Source: Azonexus hydrophilus DSM 23864 (GTDB lineage: Bacteria; Pseudomonadota; Gammaproteobacteria; Burkholderiales; Rhodocyclaceae). Taken from it: a stretch of DNA of 64,000 bases. A program made the position numbers and the translations under genes. The DNA is taken from positions 1 through 64,000 of the forward strand of contig NZ_AUCE01000017.1 of the NCBI RefSeq assembly GCF_000429605.1, written 5' to 3'. Shown piece after piece: positions 9,130 to 19,312 of the stretch (position 1 is the stretch's first letter; each line of letters begins with the position of its first letter). Below the pieces are notes generated by a model, which was given only the letters and a program-made list of their open reading frames with translations, searched no databases and had not been told where the DNA came from.

Positions 9130-10082
9130 GTGACCACGTTCCTCGGCTGACCGGCGACGAAAGCCTCGATGTTGTCGATCAACTGATCGGCCAGCGCCTG
9201 CATCGCCGGCCGACTGGCCCAGGCGACATGCGGGGTGAGGATGAAGTTGGGCAAGGCGAGCAGGGCCGGATCGAGCATGGGGTGACCGACCGGCGGCGGT
9301 TCGGCGCTGACCACGTCGAAACCGGCACCGGCGATCCAGCCTTCGTGCAGCGCACGTATCAGCGCCGCTTCGTCGACGATGCCGCCGCGCGCGGTGTTAA
9401 CCAACAGGGCCGAGCGCTTCATCGCGCGCAGTTCCGGCTCGCCGATCAGGTGGCGGGTCGCCTCGCTCAGCGGACAATGCAGGCTGATCGCGTCGGCCTG
9501 AGCCAGCACCTCGGCGAAAGCGGTATAGCCGGGACGGACGCTAGCCGCCCCCTTGCGTTCGGCGCGCAGGACGCGCATGCCGAAAGCTTCGCCAAGCCGG
9601 ACGACGCCGTTGCCGAGACTGCCGGTACCAACCACGCCAAGAGTCGCCCCGTGCAGGTCGCGGATCGGGTGATCGAACAGGCAGAATTGCGTCGCCTGCT
9701 GCCAGCGCCCGGCCTGCACCGTTTCGCGCCAGGCAAACAGGTTGCGCGACAAGCCCAGCAGCAGCGCGAAGACATGCTCGGGCACGGTCTGCTCGGCGTA
9801 GCCGCGAATATTGCTGACGACAATGCCGCGCCGACGACAGGCGTCGAGATCGACGACATTGGTACCAGTCGCCGCCACCGCAATCATCTTCAGCTCTGGC
9901 AGGCTGTCGATCACCGCGCCCGGCAGCGGCGCCTTGTTGACGATGGCAATACTCGCCCCGCGCAAGCGCTCGGCCACCTGATCGGCGGTCGTCGCCGGGT
10001 ACTCGACCCACGCATGGGCGAACGCCGGTCGCCGGACGGTGGCGATCATCGATTCCTGTTCGAGATAGACGATGCGTTCCAT
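9126..10082 (-). CDS. D-2-hydroxyacid dehydrogenase (NAD(P)-dependent)
   Basis: Predicted oxidoreductase interconverting 2-keto acids (such as pyruvate, glyoxylate or hydroxypyruvate) and D-2-hydroxy acids, 318 residues. The Rossmann motif is GVVGTGSLGNGV. The family signature NTARGGIVDEAALIRAL follows, and the catalytic histidine sits in LTPHVAWASRPAM. The catalytic Arg is probably in the ATGTNVVDLDACRRRGI-NTARGG part. The start at 10082 (MERIVYLEQE) is set by the ATGA overlap with the preceding gene. Placed inside a lut operon, it may feed D-lactate or glycerate into the pathway or regenerate NAD; substrate choice cannot be read from sequence. Confidence 0.88.
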   Translation of the reverse strand: MERIVYLEQESMIATVRRPAFAHAWVEYPATTADQVAERLRGASIAIVNKAPLPGAVIDSLPELKMIAVAATGTNVVDLDACRRRGIVVSNIRGYAEQTVPEHVFALLLGLSRNLFAWRETVQAGRWQQATQFCLFDHPIRDLHGATLGVVGTGSLGNGVVRLGEAFGMRVLRAERKGAASVRPGYTAFAEVLAQADAISLHCPLSEATRHLIGEPELRAMKRSALLVNTARGGIVDEAALIRALHEGWIAGAGFDVVSAEPPPVGHPMLDPALLALPNFILTPHVAWASRPAMQALADQLIDNIEAFVAGQPRNVVT

Positions 10083-10777
10083 CAGCCGACCGTGGCAAAC
10101 GCCGTTCCGTGCTGTGCCGCCAGTTCGCCGACCTGGGCGCCCAGCGCCTCGGCGCCGGCGAACACCAGGTAATCGACGCCGGCCGCGCACAAGCCTTCGA
10201 TGGCCGGGCCGTCGCCGTGGACAAGGTTGAGCACGCCGGCCGGCCAGTCATTGCGGGTCGCCAGTTCGCACAGGGCGAAAGCCGCCGACGGGGCTTTCGG
10301 GCTCGGTTTGACGACCAGAGTCGCACCAGCCAGCAGGGCCGGCACGGCGGCGGCGACCAGACCGGCGAGCGGCTGGCTGTCGTCGACGACCAACGCCGCC
10401 ACCCCGGTCTCACCCACCGACATCGCGCGCAAACCGGCGACGGCAGCCGTCACTTCGGCACTCGCCATTTCTTCGGCACGACCGCTTTCCTGACTGAGCA
10501 TTTTGGCGAAATGACCGGCGTAGCGCTCCAGGGCATCGGCCAATCGGCCAAGGCAGAGCTGGCGCGCCGACGGCCCCATGTCCGCCCAGGCGCCCTGGGC
10601 ATCGCGGGCGGCGGCGACGGCCTGCGCCGCTTCGTCGGCACCGCACATCGGCACCCGGTGGCGGGCCTGCCCGGTCGCCGGATTGATCACGTCGAAGAAA
10701 CTGTCGCCTACCGTGAGATAGGGGCGGCCGTTGATCCAGAGGGGAATGGCCATCGGGCCTTCGGGTGCGAATTCCAT
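10082..10777 (-). CDS. Half-length aldehyde dehydrogenase-like protein, no catalytic cysteine
   Basis: Protein of 231 residues matching only the N-terminal NAD-binding half of the aldehyde dehydrogenase superfamily (about 480 residues). Visible family features are WINGRPYLTVGDSFFDVINP, the AAARDAQGAWADMGPSAR helix, the PALLAGATLVVKPSPKAPSA strand-helix unit and the NLVHGDGPAIEGL segment. It ends before the positions where the family has its catalytic Glu and Cys, so it should not oxidise aldehydes. The end is not ragged: its TGA overlaps the next ATG, and its ATG lies 2 bases after lutB. It therefore looks like a fixed short gene rather than fresh debris. A cofactor-binding or scaffolding role is speculation. 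Confidence 0.75.
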   Translation of the reverse strand: MEFAPEGPMAIPLWINGRPYLTVGDSFFDVINPATGQARHRVPMCGADEAAQAVAAARDAQGAWADMGPSARQLCLGRLADALERYAGHFAKMLSQESGRAEEMASAEVTAAVAGLRAMSVGETGVAALVVDDSQPLAGLVAAAVPALLAGATLVVKPSPKAPSAAFALCELATRNDWPAGVLNLVHGDGPAIEGLCAAGVDYLVFAGAEALGAQVGELAAQHGTAFATVG

Positions 10778-10779
10778 TG

Positions 10780-12228
10780 TCAGTCTCTCTTGCTTGCTGC
10801 GTATTGTTCGAAAAAGGTCTTGCCACCGCCGGCGACCGGCAGATCGCGCGCCGTCGTCCAACCCGGCGCAAAACCGAAGAGGCGGATGCGCCCCTCGCCG
10901 TCGGCCAGCCAGTTCAGGTAGCGGGCGGCGATCCGGGTCAGCGCCCGGTACAGCGTCGGCCGCCCGGCGATCCAGGCCCAGGCACGCAGGCCAAAACGCT
11001 CGCCCCAGGGGCGCAGACCGCGCCGCTGCTGCTCCTGGCGCAGGCCGTGCATCAGCTCGGGCAGCGGAATGCGCACCGGGCAGACGCTGGAACACTGGCG
11101 ACAGCCGGTCGACGCATGCGGCAGGTCGAGTGCGTTCTCGATGCCGGTGTACAGCGGCGTCAGCACCGAACCCATCGGCCCGGGATAAACCCAGCCGTAG
11201 GCGTGACCGCCGAGCGAGAAATACACCGGGCAGTGATTCATGCAGGCGCCGCAACGGATGCAGCGCAGGATGTCCTGGTAGTGCGATCCGACGACGTCGG
11301 CGCGGCCGTTATCGACCAGGATGAAGACTGTCTTGGTCGGTCCTTCGCTTTCGTCGTCAGCGCGGGTGCCGGTCAGCAGCGAGACGTAGTTGGAAATCGT
11401 CTGGCCGGTCGCCGAACGCGGCAGCAGGCGCATCAAGGTCGCGAAATCCTGCAGCGTCGGCACCACTTTCTCGATGCCGGTGATCACCACATGCACACGC
11501 GGCAGCGTGGTCACCATGCGGCCGTTGCCTTCGTTGGTGACCAGCGTCGCGGTTCCGGTCTCGGCGATCAGGAAATTGGCACCGGAAATCCCCATGTCGG
11601 CCGACAGGAAGTGCTGGCGCAGCACACCACGCGCCTCCTTGGCCAGCGCCGGGATGTCGGCGGAAGTCCGCGCCGCTTGCGGCCGGCCGTGCTTCTCGGC
11701 GAACAGCGCCTCGACTTCCTGCAAGGTCTTGTGCACCGCCGGCGCGATGATGTGCGACGGCGCCTCGCCGGCCAGCTGAATGATGTATTCGCCGAGATCG
11801 GTCTCGACCGGCTCGATGCCGGCGGCGGCCAGCGCGTCGTTGAGATGCGCCTCTTCGGACAGCATCGACTTCGACTTGGTCACCTTCTTGACGCCATGAC
11901 GGCGGGCGACGTCGATCACCAGATCGCAGATTTCGCCGCCATCACGCGCCCACAGCACTTCGGCACCGCGCGCGCGGGCATTTTCCTCGAAGATTTCCAG
12001 CCACACGTCGAGGTCGTTGAGCGCCCGATCGCGGATGCCGGCGCAGGCCTCGCGCAAGGCTTCGAATTCGAGACCGTCATCGGGCAACGCCGCCATGGCC
12101 TTGGCGCGCTTGCCGGAAAACAGCGGCTTGGCTTTCTGCAGCGCTTGCTGCAGCACCGGGTTGCGCACCTTGTCGGCAGCGCGGGCGGTGAAATGCATCG
12201 CCTGCGAGTGACGCGCGTTGGCGTTCAT
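10780..12228 (-). CDS. lutB: Lactate utilisation iron-sulfur protein LutB
   Basis: Iron-sulfur subunit of the LutABC lactate oxidation complex, 482 residues. The N-terminal two thirds are a LUD/DUF162 domain (GISGANFLIAETGTATLVTN). It is followed by a double 4Fe-4S ferredoxin region, CIRCGACMNHCPVYFSLGG and CRQCSSVCPVRIPL, and a C-terminal helical tail. The start MNANARHSQA at 12228 is fixed by a 4-base overlap with the lutA stop (ATGA). Longer upstream reading is a shadow of lutA. It is the second gene of an operon of six that share overlaps or gaps of 2 bases. Confidence 0.93.
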   Translation of the reverse strand: MNANARHSQAMHFTARAADKVRNPVLQQALQKAKPLFSGKRAKAMAALPDDGLEFEALREACAGIRDRALNDLDVWLEIFEENARARGAEVLWARDGGEICDLVIDVARRHGVKKVTKSKSMLSEEAHLNDALAAAGIEPVETDLGEYIIQLAGEAPSHIIAPAVHKTLQEVEALFAEKHGRPQAARTSADIPALAKEARGVLRQHFLSADMGISGANFLIAETGTATLVTNEGNGRMVTTLPRVHVVITGIEKVVPTLQDFATLMRLLPRSATGQTISNYVSLLTGTRADDESEGPTKTVFILVDNGRADVVGSHYQDILRCIRCGACMNHCPVYFSLGGHAYGWVYPGPMGSVLTPLYTGIENALDLPHASTGCRQCSSVCPVRIPLPELMHGLRQEQQRRGLRPWGERFGLRAWAWIAGRPTLYRALTRIAARYLNWLADGEGRIRLFGFAPGWTTARDLPVAGGGKTFFEQYAASKRD

Positions 12229-12956
12229 GGCTTGGTTTCCCCGGCCAGCACTTCGGCAAAGTGCAGCACCCGCGTCGTCTCGTCGCCGCGCCGGCGCAAG
12301 CGCCCCTCGATGTTGAGCAGGCAACCGAGATCACCGCCAACGACGGCGTCAGCCCCGGCAGCGGCAACCGACTCGCACTTGCGGTCGACGATGCGCGCCG
12401 AGACATCGGCATAGTTCTCGGCGAAGGCACCACCGAAGCCGCAACATTCCTCGCAGTCGGCCATTTCCTTCAGGCTCAGCCCGCGTACGCGGCCGAGCAA
12501 GGCACGCGGCTGCGCCTTGATGCCGAGACCGCGCAGGCCCTTGCAGGAATCGTGGTAGGTGACGCTGCCGGCGAATTCGCCGGGCGGCTCAAGCGGCTCG
12601 CCCAGGCTGGCGAGAAACTCGCTCAGTTCCTGAGTGCGCGCTGCCAGCGCCCGGGCGCGCGGCCCCCAGACGGCATCGTCGGCGAACAGTTTGGGATAGG
12701 TCAGGCGGATCTGCTCGGCACAGGAGCCGGAAGGAACCACCACCGCATCGTAATTTTCCAGCTCGGCAATCGCCTTCTGCGCCAGGGTTTTGGCCAGCGG
12801 CCGGTTGCCGGCGCTCCAGGCCGGTTGACCGCAGCAAGTCTGCGCTGGCGGCACAACCACGTCATTACCCGTCGCCGCCAGCAAACGCAGGGCGGCAAAG
12901 CCCACGGCGGGGCGCATCAGGTCGACGAGACAGGTAACGTATAAGGCAATCCGCAT
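12225..12956 (-). CDS. lutA: Lactate utilisation protein LutA (CCG-domain protein)
   Basis: First subunit of the LutABC complex, 243 residues, with cysteine-rich CCG domains as in heterodisulfide reductase and glycolate oxidase GlcF. The first is seen in AQTCCGQPAWSAGN and the second in CEECCGFGGAFAENY; additional cysteines occur in YVTCLVDLMRP and YHDSCKGLRGL. I chose the ATG at 12956 (MRIALYVTC), which matches the family start; a GTG 18 bases further upstream is possible. Neither has a good ribosome site, suggesting a leaderless or short-leader message. It heads the lut operon and is divergent from the IclR regulator gene, with about 70 bases between them. Confidence 0.92.
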   Translation of the reverse strand: MRIALYVTCLVDLMRPAVGFAALRLLAATGNDVVVPPAQTCCGQPAWSAGNRPLAKTLAQKAIAELENYDAVVVPSGSCAEQIRLTYPKLFADDAVWGPRARALAARTQELSEFLASLGEPLEPPGEFAGSVTYHDSCKGLRGLGIKAQPRALLGRVRGLSLKEMADCEECCGFGGAFAENYADVSARIVDRKCESVAAAGADAVVGGDLGCLLNIEGRLRRRGDETTRVLHFAEVLAGETKP

Positions 12957-13026
12957 GCTAATATTGCGCCGCACAAGAAGGCAAAGTGGCTAATGCTACT
13001 CAAACCCCGCGAATAAAGGAATCCAG

Positions 13027-13815
13027 TTGTCAGAAGTTGCCGACGGCGCCACCAGAACGCCAGGTTCTATCCAGGTCATCGAGCGCATGATGTCGCTGCT
13101 CGACGCGCTTGCCCAGGTGCAGGATGCGGCCAGCCTCAAGCAACTGGCAACCGCCACCGAACTCCATCCGTCGACCGCCCACCGCATCCTCGCGGCGATG
13201 TGCAACGCCCGTTTCGTCGAACGCCAGGATGCCGGCACCTACCGCCTGGGCATTCGCCTGCTCGAGCTCGGCAACATCGTCAAATCGCGGATCAACGTCC
13301 GCGAAGTCGCCCTGCCCTTCATGCAGGAACTGCATGAAAAAATCGGCGAGGCAATCAACCTCGGCGCCCGTCACGACGACGAGATCGTCTATCTCGAACG
13401 CACCTCGTCGGGACGTTCGCTGGTGCGTGTCGTTTATCTGGTCGGTGGTCGTGCGCCGCTGCACCTGACTTCGCTGGGCAAGCTTTTCCTGGCTGCCGAC
13501 GGCACCCAGAAGGTCCGTGACTACGCCCGCCGCACCGGCCTGCCGGGCAAGACGCCGCATTCGCTGACCACGCTCGAAGCGCTGGAAAAGGAACTGGACA
13601 AGGTCCGCCGCCACGGCATCGCCTACGACGACGAAGAGGCCGAACTGGGCCTCAAGTGCGTTGCCGCACCGATCCACGACGATGAAGGCCAGGTCGTTGC
13701 CGCGCTGTCGGTATCGGCCCCTGCCGATCGTCACAACCCGGAATGGGCGCGCCAGGTCCAGGAAACGGCCAACGCCGTCTCACAAGCCCTGGGCTACGTA
13801 CACCACCGCAATTGA
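13027..13815 (+). CDS. IclR-family transcriptional regulator, probably of the lut operon
   Basis: DNA-binding regulator of 262 residues. The N-terminal winged HTH is SLKQLATATELHPSTAHRIL and the C-terminal IclR effector domain shows GEAINLGARHDDEIVYLER and PIHDDEGQVVAALSVSAPA, which binds small organic acids in the family. The start is a TTG at 13027 with AAAGGA 6 bases upstream; the sequence after it (SEVADGATRTPGSIQVIER) is a normal IclR N-terminus. It is divergent from lutA across a 70-base gap, so control of the lactate operon, and of itself, is the natural inference. Confidence 0.9.
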   Translation: MSEVADGATRTPGSIQVIERMMSLLDALAQVQDAASLKQLATATELHPSTAHRILAAMCNARFVERQDAGTYRLGIRLLELGNIVKSRINVREVALPFMQELHEKIGEAINLGARHDDEIVYLERTSSGRSLVRVVYLVGGRAPLHLTSLGKLFLAADGTQKVRDYARRTGLPGKTPHSLTTLEALEKELDKVRRHGIAYDDEEAELGLKCVAAPIHDDEGQVVAALSVSAPADRHNPEWARQVQETANAVSQALGYVHHRN

Positions 13816-13816
13816 T

Positions 13817-13833
13817 GCCTGCCGCCGGCAGGC
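13817..13833. terminator. GC-rich hairpin between the convergent IclR and pbpG genes
   Basis: GCCTGCC / GGCAGGC (13817-13823 and 13827-13833) with a 3-base loop lies in the 21-base gap between the two stop codons. No T-run follows on either side, so it may be a barrier or a weak terminator only. Confidence 0.4.
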
Positions 13834-13836
13834 GGG

Positions 13837-14817
13837 TCAGGCCGGCGTGGCGACCGGCTTCAGGCCGGCACTTTCCATCCAGCGCTTGATCCGGTTGGCG
13901 TCGCCAACGCGGGTCATCTTGCCCTGCGAATCGAGCAGCACGATGACCACTGGCTTGTCGGCGACCCAGGCCTGCATCACCAGGCAACGTCCGGCTTCGG
14001 AAATGTAACCGGTCTTCGACAGGCCGATCTGCCAGTTGTCGCTGCGGACCAGCGCATTGGTATTGCCGAAGGTCTGGATGCGCCCGCTCAGTTCCAGCTT
14101 GGCCTCGGCCGTGGTCGAATACATGCGGATGTGCGGGTAGCGCGCGGCGGCGGCCACCATGCGCGCCAGATCGTGAGCGGTAGACACGTTATTGCTGGAG
14201 AGGCCGGTCGGTTCCTCGAAGCGCGTGTCGAACATGCCCAGCGAGCGCGACTTGCGGTTCATGGCGTCAACGAAAGCCCGCAAACCGCCGGGATAGTGGC
14301 GGCCGAGCGCATTGGCCGCGCGATTTTCCGACGACATCAGCGCCAGCAGCATCGCCGTTTCGCGCGTCATCGTCGTACCGACCGGCAGACGCGAGCGGGT
14401 ACCCTTGAGATCGTCGATGTCGGCATTGCTGATGGAAATCACTTCTTCCATGTCGAGACCGGCATCGAGCACGACCATCGCCGTCATCAGCTTGGTGATC
14501 GAGGCGATGGGCACCACCGCATCCGGATGCTTCTCGACCAGCACCCGACCGCTGCTCTGATCCAGAACCAGGGCAGCCGAGGACTGGATGGCCAGGCGGG
14601 TCGGATCGTCGCTGACCGCAACGTGGCGCACCGCACCTTGATGCTTGGCGACGGTTTTCTTGTTCGTTTTCTTGGCTTGCTTGGCGGCCGCCGGTGCTTT
14701 CTTGGCAGCCGACTGCTTGGGCTTGTTCGTCTGAGCTTCAGCTTTGCCCACGATAACCGGCAATGGCGCCAGAACCAGCGCCAGGGATGTCAGCAGAAGC
14801 CACAGTTTTCGCCGCAT
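13837..14817 (-). CDS. pbpG: D-alanyl-D-alanine endopeptidase PbpG (penicillin-binding protein 7 family)
   Basis: Periplasmic S11-family serine peptidase of 326 residues that cuts D-Ala-meso-DAP cross-links in peptidoglycan. It starts with a signal peptide (MRRKLWLLLTSLALVLAPLP, cleavage near AEA-Q) followed by a Lys/Ala-rich linker of about 45 residues. All three active-site motifs are present: SxxK in PIASITKLMTA, SxN in LMSSENRAAN, and KTG in GLSKTGYISE. The ATG at 14817 has GGAGAG 7 bases upstream; an in-frame ATG at 14832 would sit before the ribosome site. It stands alone, convergent with the IclR gene. Confidence 0.92.
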   Translation of the reverse strand: MRRKLWLLLTSLALVLAPLPVIVGKAEAQTNKPKQSAAKKAPAAAKQAKKTNKKTVAKHQGAVRHVAVSDDPTRLAIQSSAALVLDQSSGRVLVEKHPDAVVPIASITKLMTAMVVLDAGLDMEEVISISNADIDDLKGTRSRLPVGTTMTRETAMLLALMSSENRAANALGRHYPGGLRAFVDAMNRKSRSLGMFDTRFEEPTGLSSNNVSTAHDLARMVAAAARYPHIRMYSTTAEAKLELSGRIQTFGNTNALVRSDNWQIGLSKTGYISEAGRCLVMQAWVADKPVVIVLLDSQGKMTRVGDANRIKRWMESAGLKPVATPA

Positions 14818-14921
14818 GTAAAAACTCTCCAAGATTTGGCTGCGATTTTATCCGAGTTTAAGCGCACGGAACAAAATTTCAATCAAACCATCGAGATAGC
14901 GGCGAAAACTGAGGCACTTAC

Positions 14922-17201
14922 TCAGGAGGCGTCAACCACGGTCAACGCCGTCATGTTGACGATGCGGCGGACGGTGGCCGTCGGCGTCAGGATGTTTACC
15001 GGCCGTGCTGCCCCGAGCAGGATGGGCCCGACGGTCAGGTTGTCGCCGGCCGCCACCTTGAGCAGGTTGAACGAGATGTTCGCCGCGTCCAGCGTCGGCA
15101 TCACCAGCAGATTGGCCTGCCCCTTGAGGCGCGAATTGGGGAAGGTCACCTGACGGATCTGCTCGTCGAGTGCAGCATCGCCGTGCATTTCGCCTTCGAC
15201 TTCGAGTTCCGGCGCCCGACGATTGAGCTCGCCCAGCACTTCGCGCATCTTCACCGCAGTCGGCGTGTTCTCGGTACCGAAAGAGGAATGCGACAACAGT
15301 GCCACCTTGGGAACGATACCGAAATTGCGGATTTCCTCGGCCGCCATCAAGGTCATATCGACCAGTTGCTCGGCATTCGGATCGTAATTCACATAGGTAT
15401 CGGCAATGAACACGGTACGACCGGGCAGCAGCAGCAGGTTCATCGTGTAGTAGCGATCGTGCTCGGCGCGGGTGCCGATGACATTCTCGACATATTCGCG
15501 ATGCGTGTCGTGACGACCGAAAGTACCGCAGATCAGGCCATCGGCGTAACCAAGGCGGACCATCAAGGCGCCGTAGAGCGTGTTGCGGCGGCGCACTTCC
15601 CGGCGCGCGTAGTCGGGCGAGACGCCCTTGCGCTGCATGATGCCGTAGTAGGTCTGCCAGAACTCGTCGAAGTGGGCGTCGAAGAAGGCATTGTTCTCCG
15701 AGTGGATGATCTCGAAATCCTCGCCTTCGCGGATGCGCAGGCCGGCAGCCTCGATCCGCCGCAGGATTTCGGCCGGACGGCCGATCAGCACCGGACGGGC
15801 GATTCCCTCGTCACGGATGACCTGGATCGCGCGCAGCACGCGCTCGTCCTCGCCCTCGGCAAAGACGATGCGCTTGGGCGCCAGGCGGGCCTGGGCGAAC
15901 ACCGGCTTCATGATCAGACCGGAGTGATAAACGAATTCGTTCAAGCCCTGCAGGTAGGCGTCCCAATCCTGGATCGGCCGCGTCGCCACGCCCGAGTCCA
16001 TGCCGGCCTGAGCCACCGCCGGCGCGATCTTGACGATCAGGCGCGGATCGAAGGGCTTGGGAATCAGGTATTCCGGGCCGAAGCCGGAAATCTTCTCGCC
16101 GTAGGCCGAAGCGACCACATCCGACTGCTCGGCACGGGCGAGTTCAGCAATCGCCTTGACCGCCGCCATCTTCATTTCCTCGGTGATCGTCGTCGCACCG
16201 ACGTCGAGCGCACCGCGGAAAATGAACGGGAAGCAGAGGACGTTATTGACCTGGTTCGGGTAGTCCGACCGGCCGGTACACATGATCGCGTCGTCGCGCA
16301 CGGCCTTGACCTGCTCGGGCAGGATTTCCGGCGTCGGGTTGGCGAGCGCCATGATCACCGGCCGGGGTGCCATTTTCGCGACCATTTCCGGCTTGAGCAC
16401 GCCGCCGGCCGACAGACCGAGGAAGACGTCGGCGTCAGCGATCACCTCACCCAGCGACCGGGCGTCGGTCTTCTTGGCGTAGCGCGCCTTGATCTCATCC
16501 ATTTCCTCGACGCGACCTTCGTAGACCACGCCCTTGATGTCGGTGACCCAGATGTTCTCGACCGGCGCCCCCAGCATGACCAACAGGTCAAGACAGGCGA
16601 GCGCCGCAGCGCCGGCACCGGACGTGACGATCTTGACCTTGGACAGGTCCTTGCCGATCAGGTGCAAGCCGTTGAGGATGGCCGCGCCGACGACGATCGC
16701 CGTACCGTGCTGGTCGTCGTGAAAGACCGGAATCTTCATCCGCTCGCGCAGCTTTTTCTCGATATAGAAACACTCGGGCGCCTTGATGTCCTCAAGGTTG
16801 ATGCCACCGAAGGTCGGCTCCAGCGAGGCAATAGTCTCGATCAGCTTGTCCGGATCGCGCTCGTCGATTTCAAGGTCGAAAACGTCGATGTTGGCGAATT
16901 TCTTGAACAGTACGCCCTTGCCTTCCATCACCGGCTTGGCGGCGAGCGGGCCGATCGGGCCGAGGCCGAGGACGGCGGTGCCGTTGGTGATGACACCAAC
17001 CAGATTGGCGCGGGCGGTCAGGGTGCTGGCTTCGGCCGGATCGGCGACGATTTCTTCGCAGGCGAAGGCGACGCCCGGCGAATAAGCCATCGACAGATCG
17101 TACTGATTGGTCAGCTGCTTGATCGGCGTGACCGCAATCTTGCCCGGCTTAGGATGACGGTGATAGTAAAGCGCGGCTTCGCGCAGTTGCCTGGGATCCA
17201 T
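14922..17201 (-). CDS. maeB: NADP-dependent malic enzyme with C-terminal phosphotransacetylase-like domain
   Basis: Oxidatively decarboxylates malate to pyruvate, making NADPH. At 759 residues it is the long MaeB form. It has a malic enzyme N-terminal domain ([34 protein letters not shown]), an NAD(P)-binding domain ([17 protein letters not shown]), then from about residue 430 a phosphotransacetylase-like domain ([17 protein letters not shown] ... [19 protein letters not shown]) that in E. coli MaeB is regulatory (binds acetyl-CoA) and inactive. The start at 17201 gives the usual [15 protein letters not shown]. It is divergent from pckG, and the two share a promoter region, so both ends of the C4-C3 node are next to each other. 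Confidence 0.95.
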   Translation of the reverse strand: MDPRQLREAALYYHRHPKPGKIAVTPIKQLTNQYDLSMAYSPGVAFACEEIVADPAEASTLTARANLVGVITNGTAVLGLGPIGPLAAKPVMEGKGVLFKKFANIDVFDLEIDERDPDKLIETIASLEPTFGGINLEDIKAPECFYIEKKLRERMKIPVFHDDQHGTAIVVGAAILNGLHLIGKDLSKVKIVTSGAGAAALACLDLLVMLGAPVENIWVTDIKGVVYEGRVEEMDEIKARYAKKTDARSLGEVIADADVFLGLSAGGVLKPEMVAKMAPRPVIMALANPTPEILPEQVKAVRDDAIMCTGRSDYPNQVNNVLCFPFIFRGALDVGATTITEEMKMAAVKAIAELARAEQSDVVASAYGEKISGFGPEYLIPKPFDPRLIVKIAPAVAQAGMDSGVATRPIQDWDAYLQGLNEFVYHSGLIMKPVFAQARLAPKRIVFAEGEDERVLRAIQVIRDEGIARPVLIGRPAEILRRIEAAGLRIREGEDFEIIHSENNAFFDAHFDEFWQTYYGIMQRKGVSPDYARREVRRRNTLYGALMVRLGYADGLICGTFGRHDTHREYVENVIGTRAEHDRYYTMNLLLLPGRTVFIADTYVNYDPNAEQLVDMTLMAAEEIRNFGIVPKVALLSHSSFGTENTPTAVKMREVLGELNRRAPELEVEGEMHGDAALDEQIRQVTFPNSRLKGQANLLVMPTLDAANISFNLLKVAAGDNLTVGPILLGAARPVNILTPTATVRRIVNMTALTVVDAS

Positions 17202-17248
17202 GTCTTCCTCCGTTTTATATCGTGAAATACGGTTTTGTGATGCGATAA

Positions 17249-17254
17249 ATTATA
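17249..17254 (-). promoter_or_regulatory. Putative -10 box of the maeB promoter
   Basis: On the minus strand GCTATAAT gives a perfect TATAAT 48 bases upstream of the maeB start. The -35 region is poor. The maeB-pckG gap (17202-17444) also contains TCAAGT-N14-ACTTGA (about 17304-17329), an inverted repeat that could bind a regulator of either gene. Confidence 0.4.
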
Positions 17255-17444
17255 GCAGCTTGACGAATTTTATTCATTTCGGACATCACTTAGACACGAA
17301 AAGTCAAGTAGCTATTTACCCTGACTTGATGCATAATTACGGGCTTCCCAGCCGACGGCCTCCAGCCGCTCGCAGTCTTGGTGGCAGCTCCCGGCGACTG
17401 GCGTGAAACCTAGCTATTTCAGTAACTTAGAGAGAGACATCGCC

Positions 17445-19289
17445 ATGACCGCACCGCTGAATGCACCAGATTACGTCAAACACGAAGGCCTGAAACAATG
17501 GGTCGCCGAGATTGCTGCGCTGACCCAGCCCGACAGCATCTACTGGGCCGATGGTTCGCAGGCAGAGTATGACCGTCTGTGTGCGGAAATGGTTGAAGCC
17601 GGCACCCTGATCAAGCTGAACCCGGAAAAGCGCCCGAACTCCTACCTGGCCTTCTCCGACCCGTCCGACGTTGCCCGCGTCGAAGACCGCACCTACATCT
17701 GCTCCGCAAACAAGGAAGACGCCGGCCCGACCAACAACTGGGAAGAACCGGCCAAGATGCGCGAAACCCTGAACGGCCTGTTCAAGGGCTGCATGAAGGG
17801 CCGCACGATGTACGTCATCCCGTTCTCGATGGGCCCGCTCGGTTCGCCGATCGCCCACATCGGCGTGGAAATCACCGATTCGGCCTACGTCGTCACCAAC
17901 ATGCGCACGATGACCCGCATGGGCGCCAAGGTGTTTGACGTGCTCGGCACCAACGGCGAATTCGTCCCCTGCGTGCATACCGTCGGCGCCCCGCTCGAAG
18001 CCGGTCAGAAGGATGTGGCCTGGCCGTGCAACCCGACCGTCAAGTACATCGTGCACTACCCGGAAACCCGTGAAATCTGGTCCTACGGCTCCGGCTACGG
18101 CGGCAACGCCCTGCTCGGCAAGAAGTGCTTCGCGCTGCGCATCGCCTCCAACATGGCCCGCGACCAGGGCTGGCTGGCCGAACACATGCTCATCCTCGGC
18201 GTCGAATCGCCGGAAGGTGAAAAGACCTACGTCGCTGCCGCCTTCCCGTCGGCCTGCGGCAAGACCAACTTCGCCATGCTGATCCCGCCCGAGCCGATGA
18301 ACGGCTGGAAGATCACCACCATCGGCGACGACATCGCCTGGATCAAGCCGCGTCTCGATGCAGATGGCGTCACCCGTTTCTACGCGATCAACCCGGAAGC
18401 CGGCTTCTTCGGCGTTGCCCCGGGCACCTCGGCCAAGACCAACTACAACGCCCTGGCCACGCTCAAGGAAAACATCATTTTCACCAACGTCGCGCTGACC
18501 GACGATGGCGACGTGTGGTGGGAAGGCCTGACCAAGGAAGCCCCGGCCCACCTGATCGACTGGCAGGGCAAGGACTGGACGCCGGAAGACGGCAAGGCCG
18601 GCCGCAAGGCAGCCCACGCCAACTCGCGCTTCACTGCACCGGCCAACCAGTGTCCCTCGGTCGACGCCGCCTGGGAAGACCCCGCCGGCGTGCCGATCTC
18701 GGCCTTCATCTTCGGCGGCCGCCGCGCCACCACCGTGCCGCTGGTGTACCAGGCTTTCAACTGGAACTACGGCGTCTACATGGCGGCCACCCTCGGCTCC
18801 GAAACCACCGCTGCCGCCTTCGGCCAGCAAGGTGTCGTCCGCCGCGACCCGTTCGCCATGCTGCCGTTCTGCGGTTACCACATGGGTGACTACTTCAACC
18901 ACTGGCTGAAGATGGGCAAGACCGTCGATGCCACGCCGAAGATCTTCTGCGTGAACTGGTTCCGCATGAACGAGAAGGGCGAGTTCATGTGGCCGGGCTT
19001 CGGCGACAACATGCGCGTGCTGAAGTGGATCGTCGACCGCTGCAAGGGCAAGGTTGCCGCCAAGGAAACCGTGCTCGGCTGGATGCCGAAGTTCGAAGAC
19101 ATCGACTGGACCGGCCTGGACATCAACAAGGATGATTTCGAGGCCCTGACCACCATCGACGCCGACGCCTGGAAGGCGGAACTGGCCGGCCACAAGGAGT
19201 GGTTCGACAAGATGGGCGAGAAGATGCCGCGCGAACTCGTGCTCAAGCGCGAACTGTTCGAAATGGGCATCTTCAAGGACGCTGCTTGA
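17445..19289 (+). CDS. pckG: Phosphoenolpyruvate carboxykinase (GTP)
   Basis: Converts oxaloacetate and GTP to phosphoenolpyruvate, the gluconeogenic exit from C4 acids. At 614 residues it has the size of the GTP-type enzyme, not the ATP type. Visible landmarks are the P-loop with the hyper-reactive cysteine, [13 protein letters not shown], the metal-binding [12 protein letters not shown], the substrate region RTMTRMG and the [13 protein letters not shown] signature. The ATG at 17445 ([15 protein letters not shown]) follows GAGAGAGA 9-16 bases upstream. The gene ends in a strong terminator. Confidence 0.95.
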   Translation: MTAPLNAPDYVKHEGLKQWVAEIAALTQPDSIYWADGSQAEYDRLCAEMVEAGTLIKLNPEKRPNSYLAFSDPSDVARVEDRTYICSANKEDAGPTNNWEEPAKMRETLNGLFKGCMKGRTMYVIPFSMGPLGSPIAHIGVEITDSAYVVTNMRTMTRMGAKVFDVLGTNGEFVPCVHTVGAPLEAGQKDVAWPCNPTVKYIVHYPETREIWSYGSGYGGNALLGKKCFALRIASNMARDQGWLAEHMLILGVESPEGEKTYVAAAFPSACGKTNFAMLIPPEPMNGWKITTIGDDIAWIKPRLDADGVTRFYAINPEAGFFGVAPGTSAKTNYNALATLKENIIFTNVALTDDGDVWWEGLTKEAPAHLIDWQGKDWTPEDGKAGRKAAHANSRFTAPANQCPSVDAAWEDPAGVPISAFIFGGRRATTVPLVYQAFNWNYGVYMAATLGSETTAAAFGQQGVVRRDPFAMLPFCGYHMGDYFNHWLKMGKTVDATPKIFCVNWFRMNEKGEFMWPGFGDNMRVLKWIVDRCKGKVAAKETVLGWMPKFEDIDWTGLDINKDDFEALTTIDADAWKAELAGHKEWFDKMGEKMPRELVLKRELFEMGIFKDAA

Positions 19290-19312
19290 ATATCGTCTGA
19301 GCGATAATCGAA

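Noticed and set aside
15183-17225. 680-codon open frame on the plus strand across maeB
   Set aside because: Shadow of maeB on the opposite strand, a usual effect of high-GC third positions.
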